Source: JAJQCI01 sp964388305 (GTDB taxonomy: Bacteria; Bacillota; Clostridia; Lachnospirales; CAG-274). From it: a stretch of 29,228 nucleotides of DNA. The stretch covers positions 1 through 29,228 of the forward strand of contig CAYMAA010000007.1 of NCBI GenBank assembly GCA_964388305.1. The letters run 5' to 3'. Position numbers and translations under genes: made by a program. Below the pieces are notes generated by a model. That model ran no database searches. It saw nothing but the letters and a program-made list of their open reading frames with translations, and was not told the DNA's origin. This document shows, piece by piece, positions 16,936-25,700 of this stretch (within the stretch, counting starts at the first letter, position 1; each line of letters begins with the position of its first letter).

Positions 16936-18045
16936 TTAAAAATACTTCCACATAATAACGGCGGCTTCCTTGTTGTTTTCATAATATCCGGGTCTTTCCC
17001 CAACCCTTTTAAAGCCTTTCTTTTCGTACATTTCAATGGCTTTGCTGTTGCTCTTTCTTACCTCCAGGGTTATTCCAATCATTTCCTTTTCAATCGCAAG
17101 GCTTATCATCTCGTCCATAAGCCTGCCGCCGTAGCCTTTTCCCTGCTCTTCCGGAGTTATTGCAATGTTGGTAATGTGCCCCTCGTTAATAACGTGCCAC
17201 ATACCTCCGTAGCCTATAACCCTGCCGCCCTTGCAGCACATAATGTAATAAGTAAGACCGTTTTTGTAGTCGTCCCTTATCATACCGGCGCTCCATGGCA
17301 CGGCAAAGCATTTCTGCTCAATCCCGGCGATTTTTTCAATATCTCCTTCTTCCATTTGCCTGAAAGTAACCTCCTGCCCTGCCGCTTCAAGCTCCCTTTC
17401 GGCTTGAGGCTTTCTTAAATAAATAAGCTCCGCCTTATCCCCGTCAACGGCAGTTTCAGTCATTTTTAGAGCAATTTCTCCCACACAGACGGCTCTCTGC
17501 ACATTTCTGCCTATGCCTGCAATTCTAAAGCCTGCCTTTAATATGTCCTCGCCGTAAGGCTTTGTGCCGTCACCTGCAAAAACAGCCTCTCCGCCAAATT
17601 CCTTAACCTTTTTTATAACATTTCCAATTTCATCGGCGTCATATTCCGCCAGCTTTTCACCGTTTTTAAATATGCCGTAATAAACCCTCTCTCTCCTTGC
17701 GTCCATAACAGGCACGGTTATAACATTTTTTTCATAACACCCGTAAGCAATAACGTCCAATGTTGGAACGCAAATAAGCTTTTTGCCCAAAGCCTTGCAA
17801 AGCCCTTTAGCCGTTGCCATACCTATCCTTATGCCCGTAAAGCTGCCCGGCCCGCAGCTTACGGCGATATAATCCGCCATGCTTATGTCAAGCTCCAATG
17901 CTTTAAGCATATTTTCCACAAGGGGCATAAGCGTAACGGAATGATTTATTTTGCAGTTTATTAAAAACTCTCCCAAAACCTTTTCTTCCGTAACCAAAGC
18001 GCAGCTTGCCGCCGCACCGCTTGCATCTATCGCCAAAACAGTCAT
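16936..18045 (-). CDS. tsaB: TsaB-RimI fusion: t6A synthesis subunit plus N-acetyltransferase
   Basis: A 369-residue fusion. Residues 1-215 are TsaB, the partner of TsaD in making N6-threonylcarbamoyladenosine at tRNA position 37: LAIDASGAAASCALV, NHSVTLMPLVENML, CGPGSFTGIRIGMATAKGL, MDARRERVYYGIF and the YLRKPQAERE end typical of clostridial TsaB. Residues about 216-369 are a GNAT domain of the RimI type, with VPWSAGMIRDDY, then the acetyl-CoA loop EEQGKGYGGRLM and VRKSNSKAIEMYEKKGFKRVGERPGYY; RimI acetylates the N-terminus of ribosomal protein S18. Each half has nearly full family length, so it is a true gene fusion and not a truncated product. The start overlaps the tsaE stop as ATGA, giving coupled translation. 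tsaD is not in the window. Confidence 0.93.
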   Translation of the reverse strand: MTVLAIDASGAAASCALVTEEKVLGEFLINCKINHSVTLMPLVENMLKALELDISMADYIAVSCGPGSFTGIRIGMATAKGLCKALGKKLICVPTLDVIAYGCYEKNVITVPVMDARRERVYYGIFKNGEKLAEYDADEIGNVIKKVKEFGGEAVFAGDGTKPYGEDILKAGFRIAGIGRNVQRAVCVGEIALKMTETAVDGDKAELIYLRKPQAERELEAAGQEVTFRQMEEGDIEKIAGIEQKCFAVPWSAGMIRDDYKNGLTYYIMCCKGGRVIGYGGMWHVINEGHITNIAITPEEQGKGYGGRLMDEMISLAIEKEMIGITLEVRKSNSKAIEMYEKKGFKRVGERPGYYENNKEAAVIMWKYF

Positions 18046-18470
18046 TTTTTCTCCACCTCTATCCTTCTGTAGTTTTCTCCCCTGTCAAAATCCTTTAAAA
18101 TTTTTATCCAAACAGCGCTTTCGGGTATCGCCTCTTTCACAATTTCCGCCCATTCCACAAGGCAAACACCGTCATCAAAAAAATACTCGTCTGCCCCGAT
18201 GCCGTAAAGCTCATCTTCTCCCTCAAGCCTGTAAACATCAAAATGATACAGCTTCAGCCTGCCCTCATATTCGTTTATAATTGTAAACGTGGGACTTGTA
18301 ATATGCTCCTTAATCCCAAGTCCCTTTGCGACGCCCTTGCAAAAATATGTTTTTCCGGCGCCCAAATCTCCGCTTAAACAAAAAATGTCCCCGTGCTTTG
18401 CCTCTTCTCCGAATTTTATACCTAAATTGTATGTTTCCTCTTCACTGTAGGTTTCAAAAGTTTTTTTCAT
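18042..18470 (-). CDS. tsaE: TsaE, ATPase of tRNA t6A synthesis
   Basis: A 142-residue P-loop ATPase with the Walker A GDLGAGKTYFCKG, the family signature SPTFTIINEYEG, HFDVYRLE and LVEWAE. Length and motif order match TsaE, which drives the TsaB-TsaD cycle. The gene overlaps the SGNH gene upstream by 4 bases and tsaB downstream by 4 bases (both ATGA), so the three are translationally coupled. Its ribosome site (AAAGGGA, about 10 bases upstream) is weak, in line with coupling. Confidence 0.95.
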   Translation of the reverse strand: MKKTFETYSEEETYNLGIKFGEEAKHGDIFCLSGDLGAGKTYFCKGVAKGLGIKEHITSPTFTIINEYEGRLKLYHFDVYRLEGEDELYGIGADEYFFDDGVCLVEWAEIVKEAIPESAVWIKILKDFDRGENYRRIEVEKK

Positions 18471-19519
18471 TTCAGTTCAATCCCTTTTTCTTTAAGCAGA
18501 TTTATAAAGTGACTGTCAATAATCTCCACACCGCTGTAGTTAAGGTGTGCGTCGTCCCTAAAATTTTCGTTGCCAACAAGATTTTCTTCTTTGTTAATAA
18601 TATTGTAGTCAAAATATTCAATATTGTTCCTGTCGGCAAAATCCTTAACAACAGCATTTATTTTATCATAGTTTTTAATATATTCCATTGAAACAGGCGC
18701 AACAGGCGCGGTAACAAATATTAGCCGAATGTCCTCATCTTTAAGCAAATCGCAAATTTTTTGCATATATTTCATTTGTGTCGAGTTAGTCTTAAAATTG
18801 TTTCCGTCCATGCCAACAAACTGATTTGTGGTGTTGTATTCGCTTTCTATCATATTATATGTGCAGTAAACAAACCCTTTTCCGCCGTATCTTTCCTCTC
18901 CGGTCTGCTTTTCGGAAGCAGGCTCCGTAACGCCAAACCTGCTTTTAAACCTTTTGTTGTATTCATCGCTTTTAAAAGCATAATAGTCGGACTGATATTT
19001 AAGCATATCCACATTGTCCTTTATTTTTTCCCCTAAAGGAAAAGCCTCCTTTCTGTACTCCGCCTTAACTTCATCATTGTCCATCACCTGAAAAAGCTGG
19101 TTTACCTGATTTATTTGAAAACCCGTATCAAGCACTCCCCAATAAACCTCCATAATAACGGTTTTCGGCTTTTGCCTGCTTAAAATGTCCTTCAGCTCGT
19201 AATAGGTGGAAACGGGAAGCTGCAAGGGCATACCCATATTGTAGCTGTTTACTCCAAGCTCCCTGTCGAAAATTTCAGGGTCAAATGTACAGTAGGCATG
19301 AGAAGAGCCTAAAAAAACAACGTCCGCTTCATTTTCCTCTTTGTAAAAATCCTCAAATCTCTGTCTGTTAAATTCGTTTATAAGGTTTTCCTTAGATGTT
19401 GCCTTAAATGTTTTTCCGAGCCATAAAACCATAGGCAGCAAAACTCCGCAAAACAGTATAATTTTAAGTATAAATATAAAGGTATATTTAAAATTGGAAA
19501 TATATAAAAGCCGTTCCAC
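18467..19519 (-). CDS. SGNH/AlgJ-DltD-like membrane-anchored partner of the MBOAT protein
   Basis: About 350 residues. I prefer the GTG start at 19519, which has GGGGGTG 7 bases upstream; a TTG at 19525 is the longer option. A hydrophobic segment at about residues 12-34 anchors it, with the rest outside the cell. The SGNH-type catalytic residues are present: VVFLGSSHAYCTFDP (nucleophile Ser), YNMGMPLQLP (block with Asn/Gly), and NFRDDAHLNYSG near the C-terminus (Asp and His). This layout matches AlgJ/AlgX, PatB and DltD-type proteins that work with MBOAT acyltransferases to move acetyl or other acyl groups onto extracellular polymers. It overlaps the MBOAT gene by 32 bases, which supports that pairing. 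The acceptor polymer is unknown; the nearby EPS is one candidate. Confidence 0.85.
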   Translation of the reverse strand: MERLLYISNFKYTFIFILKIILFCGVLLPMVLWLGKTFKATSKENLINEFNRQRFEDFYKEENEADVVFLGSSHAYCTFDPEIFDRELGVNSYNMGMPLQLPVSTYYELKDILSRQKPKTVIMEVYWGVLDTGFQINQVNQLFQVMDNDEVKAEYRKEAFPLGEKIKDNVDMLKYQSDYYAFKSDEYNKRFKSRFGVTEPASEKQTGEERYGGKGFVYCTYNMIESEYNTTNQFVGMDGNNFKTNSTQMKYMQKICDLLKDEDIRLIFVTAPVAPVSMEYIKNYDKINAVVKDFADRNNIEYFDYNIINKEENLVGNENFRDDAHLNYSGVEIIDSHFINLLKEKGIELK

Positions 19520-20936
19520 TGTCAAACACCCCCGTTCCTAAAATAAATATTCCTAAAAATACATAAAACGCAAATCTGAAAACAAAGGGCAGGCTGTCAG
19601 CCGTTTCAACAATACTCCCTTTAAAGCTTAAGCCCTCCATTAAAAACAGTAAAGCTATACTCACTCCTATTACACAAAGATTAAACATTCCAACTCCAAA
19701 GCCAAGTATTGTTTCGTAAATATACTGTATGCTGTTCAAATTTCCAACTCCGTCAAACAAATGCAATGCGGTATAAAAGCCGTCCTCCAAATTGTTTGCC
19801 CTAAAAAATATTAAAGAAAAGCTGAATAAGCAAAATACAGCCATTCTGCTGAAAAATTTAGGTATCTTTCCCTCTATGCCCGTAAATTTATACAGCTTGT
19901 GCTTATAGTATCCTATAATTTCATAAATTCCGTTAATTGCGCCCCATAAAACAAATGTAAGGTTTGCTCCGTGCCATAAGCCGCTTACAACAAACATCGT
20001 CATTATATTAAACATCCACCTGGGTCTGCTGACTCTGCTTCCTCCCATAGGTATATAAATATAGTCCTTAAACCACCCCGAAAGAGATATGTGCCACCTG
20101 CGCCAAAAGTCCTTCATATTCTCCGCAAAAAAGGGCCTATCAAAGTTTACCGTAAGGTCTATGCCCATGGTTTTTGCCGCGCCCCTCGCAATGTCGGAAT
20201 AACCCGAAAAATCGCAGTATACCTGCACTGCGAAAAGCATTGTTGCAATTATAAGGGATATTCCGTTAAACTGCTCTGCGTTGGAATACACATTGTCCAC
20301 CACAACAGCGGCTCTGTCCGCAACAACAATTTTTTTAAAATACCCAATCATCATAAGCTTTAAGCCGCTTTCAATGTTTTTTACATTGTAAAAATGCCGC
20401 TCAAAAAGCTGACCCATAAGGTTTTTTGCCCTTTCAATGGGCCCTGCCACAAGCTGAGGAAAAAATGTTATAAATAATGTAAATTTAAACCAGTTTTTTT
20501 GCGGTTCAATCTCACCTCTGTAAACATCAAATGTATAGCCTGCCGCCTGAAATGTATAAAAAGAAATGCCCATAGGCAAAATAATATTAAATTCCCGTAT
20601 GGGATACTCTGCCCCCAACACTCCGAATACGCAGTTTAATAATTCGCTTGCAAACACAAGGTACTTAAATATAAATAACATACCGAAGTTTATAACAATG
20701 CTTAATATAAGAAGTCTTTTTTTAACCCTCTGCTCCTTTTTCCGCATAGAATTGCTTATTAAATAATTCGCGGCGGAAGAAAATAAAATTAAAAGAATAA
20801 GAGCCGGCTCCCAGCACATATAAAAATATAAGCTGGCAATTAAAAGCATTATCCATCTTACCCTGTGGGGTAAAATATAGTATAAAAACAGTACAATTAT
20901 AAAAAATATAATAAAGTTTGCCGAGTTAAACAGCAT
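19488..20936 (-). CDS. MBOAT-family acyltransferase (AlgI/PatA/DltB-like)
   Basis: An integral membrane acyltransferase of 482 residues. I chose the ATG at 20936 because GGAGG lies 7 bases upstream; the in-frame ATG at 20954 precedes that site. It has roughly ten membrane helices and the MBOAT hallmarks: ILPMGISFYTFQAAGYTFDVYRG, FFPQLVAGPIERA, CDFSGYSDIARGAAKTMG, DFWRRWHISLSGWFKDYIYIPMGGSR and SGLWHGANLTFVLWGAING, with the conserved His in WHG. The close match to AlgI-type sequence suggests export of acetyl groups for polysaccharide O-acetylation, with the next gene as the extracellular transferase. It is the first gene of the run continuing through tsaE, tsaB-rimI and the Lon-like protease. 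Candidate promoter elements upstream are weak (TATAAT at about 20972 and 21014, on the minus strand). Confidence 0.92.
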   Translation of the reverse strand: MLFNSANFIIFFIIVLFLYYILPHRVRWIMLLIASLYFYMCWEPALILLILFSSAANYLISNSMRKKEQRVKKRLLILSIVINFGMLFIFKYLVFASELLNCVFGVLGAEYPIREFNIILPMGISFYTFQAAGYTFDVYRGEIEPQKNWFKFTLFITFFPQLVAGPIERAKNLMGQLFERHFYNVKNIESGLKLMMIGYFKKIVVADRAAVVVDNVYSNAEQFNGISLIIATMLFAVQVYCDFSGYSDIARGAAKTMGIDLTVNFDRPFFAENMKDFWRRWHISLSGWFKDYIYIPMGGSRVSRPRWMFNIMTMFVVSGLWHGANLTFVLWGAINGIYEIIGYYKHKLYKFTGIEGKIPKFFSRMAVFCLFSFSLIFFRANNLEDGFYTALHLFDGVGNLNSIQYIYETILGFGVGMFNLCVIGVSIALLFLMEGLSFKGSIVETADSLPFVFRFAFYVFLGIFILGTGVFDSGTAFIYFQF

Positions 20937-21035
20937 ACAAAATCCTCCAGCCAACGGCTTACCGCCTTTTATTATACTTAACTTCTATATTTTAAACCAA
21001 TTCACCAAATTATACAATCACTTTTTCCAAAATAA

Positions 21036-21064
21036 TTGCCATTTTACAAAGTTTGTGCTATAAT
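21036..21064 (+). promoter_or_regulatory. mgtE promoter
   Basis: TTGCCA (21036-21041) and TATAAT (21059-21064) are separated by 17 bases, with TGC directly before the -10 box forming an extended -10. Transcription should begin near 21071, giving an unusually long leader of about 215 bases before the mgtE ATG. Confidence 0.7.
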
Positions 21065-21113
21065 AGCTTTGTTTGGGAATTTTGTCCCTTAAAAAATATT
21101 TTATAAGGAAGTG

Positions 21114-21262
21114 AACAATAAGTGGACGGTCGAAGTCAGAACACAAAAGCAGATTTTAATAATTCAATAAGCCAATGTACTGCCCTGCGCCGTACCGCTT
21201 ATTTGTTATAATAAATTCTGCCTTTGTGCCTAAATCCGCCTTTAAAAATAAAGGTGCTTTTA
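21114..21262 (+). promoter_or_regulatory. Candidate structured leader RNA of mgtE, class not recognised
   Basis: Bases 21114-21129 pair with 21190-21207 in a 16-bp stem with one G-U pair and two single-base bulges, enclosing about 60 bases that include a GCAG/CTGC sub-stem. A second small hairpin (CGCCTTT/AAAGGTG, about 21237-21258) followed by CTTTT lies just before the ribosome site and could act as a weak terminator or sequestering element. Position and layout fit a cis-regulatory RNA for a magnesium transporter, but I see none of the conserved M-box segments. A 29-codon GTG frame (21122-21211) covers the same stretch. Confidence 0.4.
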
Positions 21263-21286
21263 CAATACGAAAGGAGAATTATTATT

Positions 21287-22642
21287 ATGCAGGAAAATAA
21301 CAATTTCAATGAATTGCTATCCATGCTGAAAAGCCGCCGTTTTTTGGATCTGCGCCATGCCCTCAAAAAAATGAATGAGGTGGATATTGCCCTTTTTATA
21401 TGCGAAACAGACCCGGAAAGCATGGTTATTGTTTTCAGAATGCTGCCAAAGGATATGTCCGCAGACGTTTTTGCAAACCTGCCTCCCGAGGAACAGCAGC
21501 TTATTATTAATGAATTTTCAGATAAAGAAATTGCTTCCATTATGGAAGAGCTTTATGTAGATGACGCCGTTGATATGCTGGAGGAGCTTCCCGCAACGGT
21601 TGTTAAAAGAATACTTAAAAACACAACTCCCGAAACAAGAGAAATAATAAACAGATTTTTACATTATCCGGAAAACTCCGCCGGCAGTGTTATGACAGCA
21701 GAGTATATTGCTCTTAAAAAGCGTATGACGGTGGAAAATGCCATTGCCTACATACGCAAGCACGGAGTGGATAAGGAAACAATTTATAACTGCTATGTAA
21801 CGGACGATACCCGTGTGTTGGAGGGTGTTGTTACATTCCGTTCCATTATAATGAATGAACCCGATGCGATTATTGAGGATATAATGGATAAAAATGTAAT
21901 AAAATCCACTACCACCGAGGATAGAGAGGATGTAGTGGAAACATTTAATAAATATGACCTTATTTCCCTCCCTGTTGTAGACGGGGAAAACCGGCTGGTA
22001 GGTATTATTACCGTAGATGACGTTGTAGACGTTATGGAACAGGAAGCAACGGAGGACTTTGAAAAAATGGCGGCTATGCTCCCCAGTGAAAGACCGTATT
22101 TGCGTATGGGGGTTTTTCAGCTTGCCCTTAACCGCATACCATGGCTTTTGGTGCTTATGCTCAGCAGTATGCTTACAGGCGGTATACTTCAGTCCTACGA
22201 GGCAGCCTTTGCCGCTCTGCCTATTTTGGTAACATTTATACCAATGCTTACGGATACGGGCGGTAACGCAGGCTCGCAGGCAAGCACTCTTATAATAAGA
22301 GGTATGGCAATAGGCGATATTGAGGGAAGAGATGTTTTAAAAGTAGTTTGGAAGGAGCTGCGTGTGGCGCTTTTATGCGGTATAGTGCTTGCGGCAGTAA
22401 ACTATCTGCGTTTAGTACTTTTTTACGGCACAACCTGCAGTCCGTTAATGATTGTTACAGTGGTAATCAGCCTTTTTATTACAGTAATATTGGCAAAAAC
22501 AATAGGCTGTTTGCTGCCTATGGCGGCAAAAACCCTGCGTTTGGATCCTGCCATTATGGCTGCTCCCCTAATAACCACCATTGTAGATGCGGTAAGCCTT
22601 ATAGTCTACTTTAATCTTGCTCATACTCTTTTAAAAATATAA
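21287..22642 (+). CDS. mgtE: MgtE magnesium transporter
   Basis: A 451-residue magnesium channel/transporter of the cell membrane, normal family length. I chose the ATG at 21287 because AAAGGAG lies about 10 bases upstream; an upstream in-frame ATG at 21224 lies in the leader hairpin region. In order it has the N-terminal superhelical MgtE domain (LPPEEQQLIINEFSDKE, YVDDAVDMLEELPA), two CBS domains (NSAGSVMTAEYIAL; DLISLPVVDGENRLVGIITVDDVVDV) that sense cytoplasmic magnesium, and five membrane helices with the signature segments TDTGGNAGSQASTLIIRG and DPAIMAAPLITTIVDAVSLI. The family gates on intracellular magnesium. It is a single-gene unit with its own promoter, a long leader and a strong terminator, and the only plus-strand gene here. 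Confidence 0.96.
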   Translation: MQENNNFNELLSMLKSRRFLDLRHALKKMNEVDIALFICETDPESMVIVFRMLPKDMSADVFANLPPEEQQLIINEFSDKEIASIMEELYVDDAVDMLEELPATVVKRILKNTTPETREIINRFLHYPENSAGSVMTAEYIALKKRMTVENAIAYIRKHGVDKETIYNCYVTDDTRVLEGVVTFRSIIMNEPDAIIEDIMDKNVIKSTTTEDREDVVETFNKYDLISLPVVDGENRLVGIITVDDVVDVMEQEATEDFEKMAAMLPSERPYLRMGVFQLALNRIPWLLVLMLSSMLTGGILQSYEAAFAALPILVTFIPMLTDTGGNAGSQASTLIIRGMAIGDIEGRDVLKVVWKELRVALLCGIVLAAVNYLRLVLFYGTTCSPLMIVTVVISLFITVILAKTIGCLLPMAAKTLRLDPAIMAAPLITTIVDAVSLIVYFNLAHTLLKI

Positions 22643-22645
22643 TTC

Positions 22646-22682
22646 AAAAGACTCAACCCCGTTATGGAGCTGAGTCTTTTTT
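22646..22682. terminator. Shared terminator between convergent mgtE and ileS
   Basis: AAAAGACTCA (22646-22655) and TGAGTCTTTT (22671-22680) form a 10-bp stem with a 15-base loop. On the plus strand it ends in a run of six T, right after the mgtE stop. On the minus strand the stem ends in TTTT, so it may also stop ileS transcription, whose stop codon is at 22708. Confidence 0.85.
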
Positions 22683-22707
22683 ATTTCATAAATTCCGCCG
22701 TTAATAA

Positions 22708-25700
22708 TCAGTTTTTGCGTACACCCAATGTGGCTTTTTCGCCGTTTATGCTCCATTCCTTGGAGTATGCTGCGGCGTCCGTACCGTTTACGGCGTCCGA
22801 TGCAAGTGTATCGCCTGTAATGCTGTCTTTCATTTTGCTGAATATTTCCGCAATTTTTTCACTGCCGCTGTAATATATTGTAATTCTGTCCAAAACCTCA
22901 AAGCCTGCTTCCTTACGCATTGTTTGAACCTTGGAAATTATTTCTCTTACAAAGCCCTCTTCAATAAGCTCCTCCGAAAGGTTTGTGTCCAAAACGACTG
23001 TTGCTGTTTTGTAGCTTTCCGCAACAAAGCCTTCCTTTTTGGCTGTATCTATAAGAAGATCCTCCTCTTTAAGCTCTACGGTTTCACCGTCAACGGTAAA
23101 TGTTACCATACCCGAGGACTTGAGATCTGCCATAAGTGAGCTGCCGTCGGCATTTCTGAGGTATTCTCCTATTTTAGGAACAAGCTTGCCGTATTTTCTG
23201 CCCAGTGTGCGGAGCTGAGGCTTAAAGCTGTAGGTTGTAAATCCGCTTACATCATCTGTAAATTCGCATTCCTTAACATTAAGCTCGTCCAGAATAATTG
23301 CCTTGTACATATCGTCCAAAGGCTTGTCTGCCTTAATGTACATTTTGCCTATGGGTTGTCTGTTCTTAATGTTTGCCGTATTTCGCGCGGCTCTTCCCGC
23401 AATTACAACAGAAAGGACTTCTTCCATACAAACCTCTAACCTTTCGTCTATCCATTCTTCCTTTGCTGCAGGAAAATCACAAAGATGAATTGACTCGGGA
23501 GCGGATTTATCCACATTAATTACAAGGTTTTGATAAATCATTTCTGCCATAAAAGGTGTAAACGGAGCTGAAAGCTTTGCAAGCTCTGTCAAAACGGTAT
23601 AAAGTGTCATATATGCGTTTACTTTGTCCTGAGGCATATCCTTGCCCCAAAATCTCTCTCTGCTTCTTCTTACATACCAGTTGGAAAGCTCGTCCACAAA
23701 ATCATTAAGCGCTCTTGCGGACTCGGTTATTCTGTAGCCGTCTAAGCTTTTATCCACATATTTAATAAGGGACTGTAGCTTGGATATTATCCACTTATCA
23801 ATAGGCGCAAGCTTATCATATTCAAGACTGTATTTTGTAGGGTCAAACTTATCAATTTCAGCATAGAGAACAAAGAATGCGTATGTGTTCCAAAATGTTC
23901 CCATAAATTTACGCTGTGCCTCGTTTACGGCTTTTTCATAAAATCTGCTTGGCAGCCATGGGTTGGAGTTGGTGTAAAAATACCATCTTACCGCATCTGC
24001 ACCCTGATTATCCAAAACCGTCCACGGGTCTACAACATTGCCCAAATGCTTACTCATTTTTCTTCCGTCTTTATCCTGCACAAGTCCCAGAACAATTACG
24101 TTTTCGTATGGCGCTTTATCAAAAATAAGTGTGGAAATTGCCATAAGTGTATAGAACCAGCCTCTTGTTTGGTCTACAGCCTCGGAAATAAAGTTTGCCG
24201 GAAAATGCTTTTCAAAAAGCTCTTTATTTTCAAATGGATAATGATGCTGCGCAAAAGGCATTGATCCGGAGTCAAACCAACAGTCTATAACCTCGGAAAC
24301 CCTTGTCATTTTCTTGCCGCATTCAGGGCATTTAATGTGTACATTATCAATGTAAGGTTTATGCAGCTCAATATCCTCCGGGCAATCGTCAGACATAGCT
24401 TTAAGCTCTTCAATGCTGCCTATAGCATGGCGGTGACCGCACTCACATTCCCATATAGGAAGAGGTGTTCCCCAGTAACGCTCTCTGCTCAAGCCCCAAT
24501 CTATAACATTTTCAAGAAAGTTTCCAAAACGACCGTGCTTAATATTATCGGGAATCCAATTAACCGTATCATTGTTTGCAAGAAGTCTGTCACGCACCTT
24601 TGTCATGGCAATAAACCATGTGTCTCTTGCATAGTAGAGAAGTGGTGTGTCACAACGCCAGCAGAAAGGATAATCATGCTCAAAAGGAAGCGCCGCAAAC
24701 AGCTTGCCGCTTTCTTTAAGCTTTTCTATTATAACGGGATCGCCCTTTTTAACAAACACTCCTTCAAGGTCAGTTACTTCCTTTGTAAAATTACCCTGTT
24801 CGTCTACAAGCTGAACAAAGGGCAAATCATAGTTTTTGCCTACCTTTGCATCGTCCTCGCCGAATGCCGGAGCAATGTGTACAACACCTGTACCGTCTGT
24901 AAGCGTAACATATCCGTCGCAGGTTACATAGTATGCCTTATCTCCGTACTTGTCTGCCACATAGTCAAACAAAGGCACATATTTTTTATATTCAAGGTCT
25001 TTTCCCGTATATTTTTCAACTGTTTCAGTACCCTCGCCCAAAACCGATTTCACAAGAGCCTCAGCCATAATGAAATATTCGTCACGGCTTTTAACCTTAA
25101 CGTAGGTTTCCTTTGGGTTTACGCAAAGAGCCACGTTGGATGGAAGTGTCCACGGAGTGGTTGTCCATGCAAGAAAAGAAGTATTTTCTTCGTCAACACA
25201 CTTAAAACGTGCTATAACGGAAGTTTCCTTAACATTTTTATAGCCTTGGGCAACCTCGTGAGATGAAAGAGCGGTTCCGCAGCGTGGGCAGTAAGGAACA
25301 ATTTTATGCCCCTTGTAAAGAAGTCCCTTATCCCAAATCTGTTTTAAAGCCCACCAAATAGACTCAATGTATGAATTGTGGTAGGTAACATAAGGGTTAT
25401 CCATATCCGCCCAAAAGCCGACCCTGTCCGACATATCTCTCCAAAGAGTTTCATACTTGAAAACGGAGCTTTTGCACTTTTTAATAAACGGCTCAACACC
25501 GTATTCTTCAATCTGAGGCTTGCCGCTTATGCCAAGCTCTCTCTCTATTTCAAGCTCTACCGGCAACCCGTGAGTATCCCAGCCGGCTTTTCTTAAAACA
25601 TGATACCCCTTCATAGTGCGGTAACGTGGAATAATATCCTTAATAACTCTTGTTAAAATATGCCCTATATGCGGCTTGCCGTTTGCCGTAGGCGGCCCGT

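Larger units (their letters stand above)
20937..21286. other. 350-base divergent intergenic region between MBOAT gene and mgtE
   Basis: The left part (to about 21030) holds AT-rich promoter candidates for the minus-strand MBOAT operon and a small AGCC-GTT-GGCT hairpin next to its ribosome site. The middle holds the mgtE promoter, and the right part is a leader of about 215 bases with a long-range stem, described separately. No protein gene above 30 codons is supported. Confidence 0.6.

Noticed and set aside
21065..21286. M-box (ykoK) magnesium riboswitch before mgtE
   Set aside because: The conserved M-box segments (GGTGAGGCTCC, AGACGCCAATGGGT, GCTAAAGCTC types) are not present; the leader is therefore reported as unclassified.
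24337..25266. A 309-residue open frame on the plus strand
   Set aside because: It lies wholly antisense to the well-conserved ileS coding region, has no ribosome site, and reads as a low-complexity mix of hydrophobic and Cys/Lys residues.
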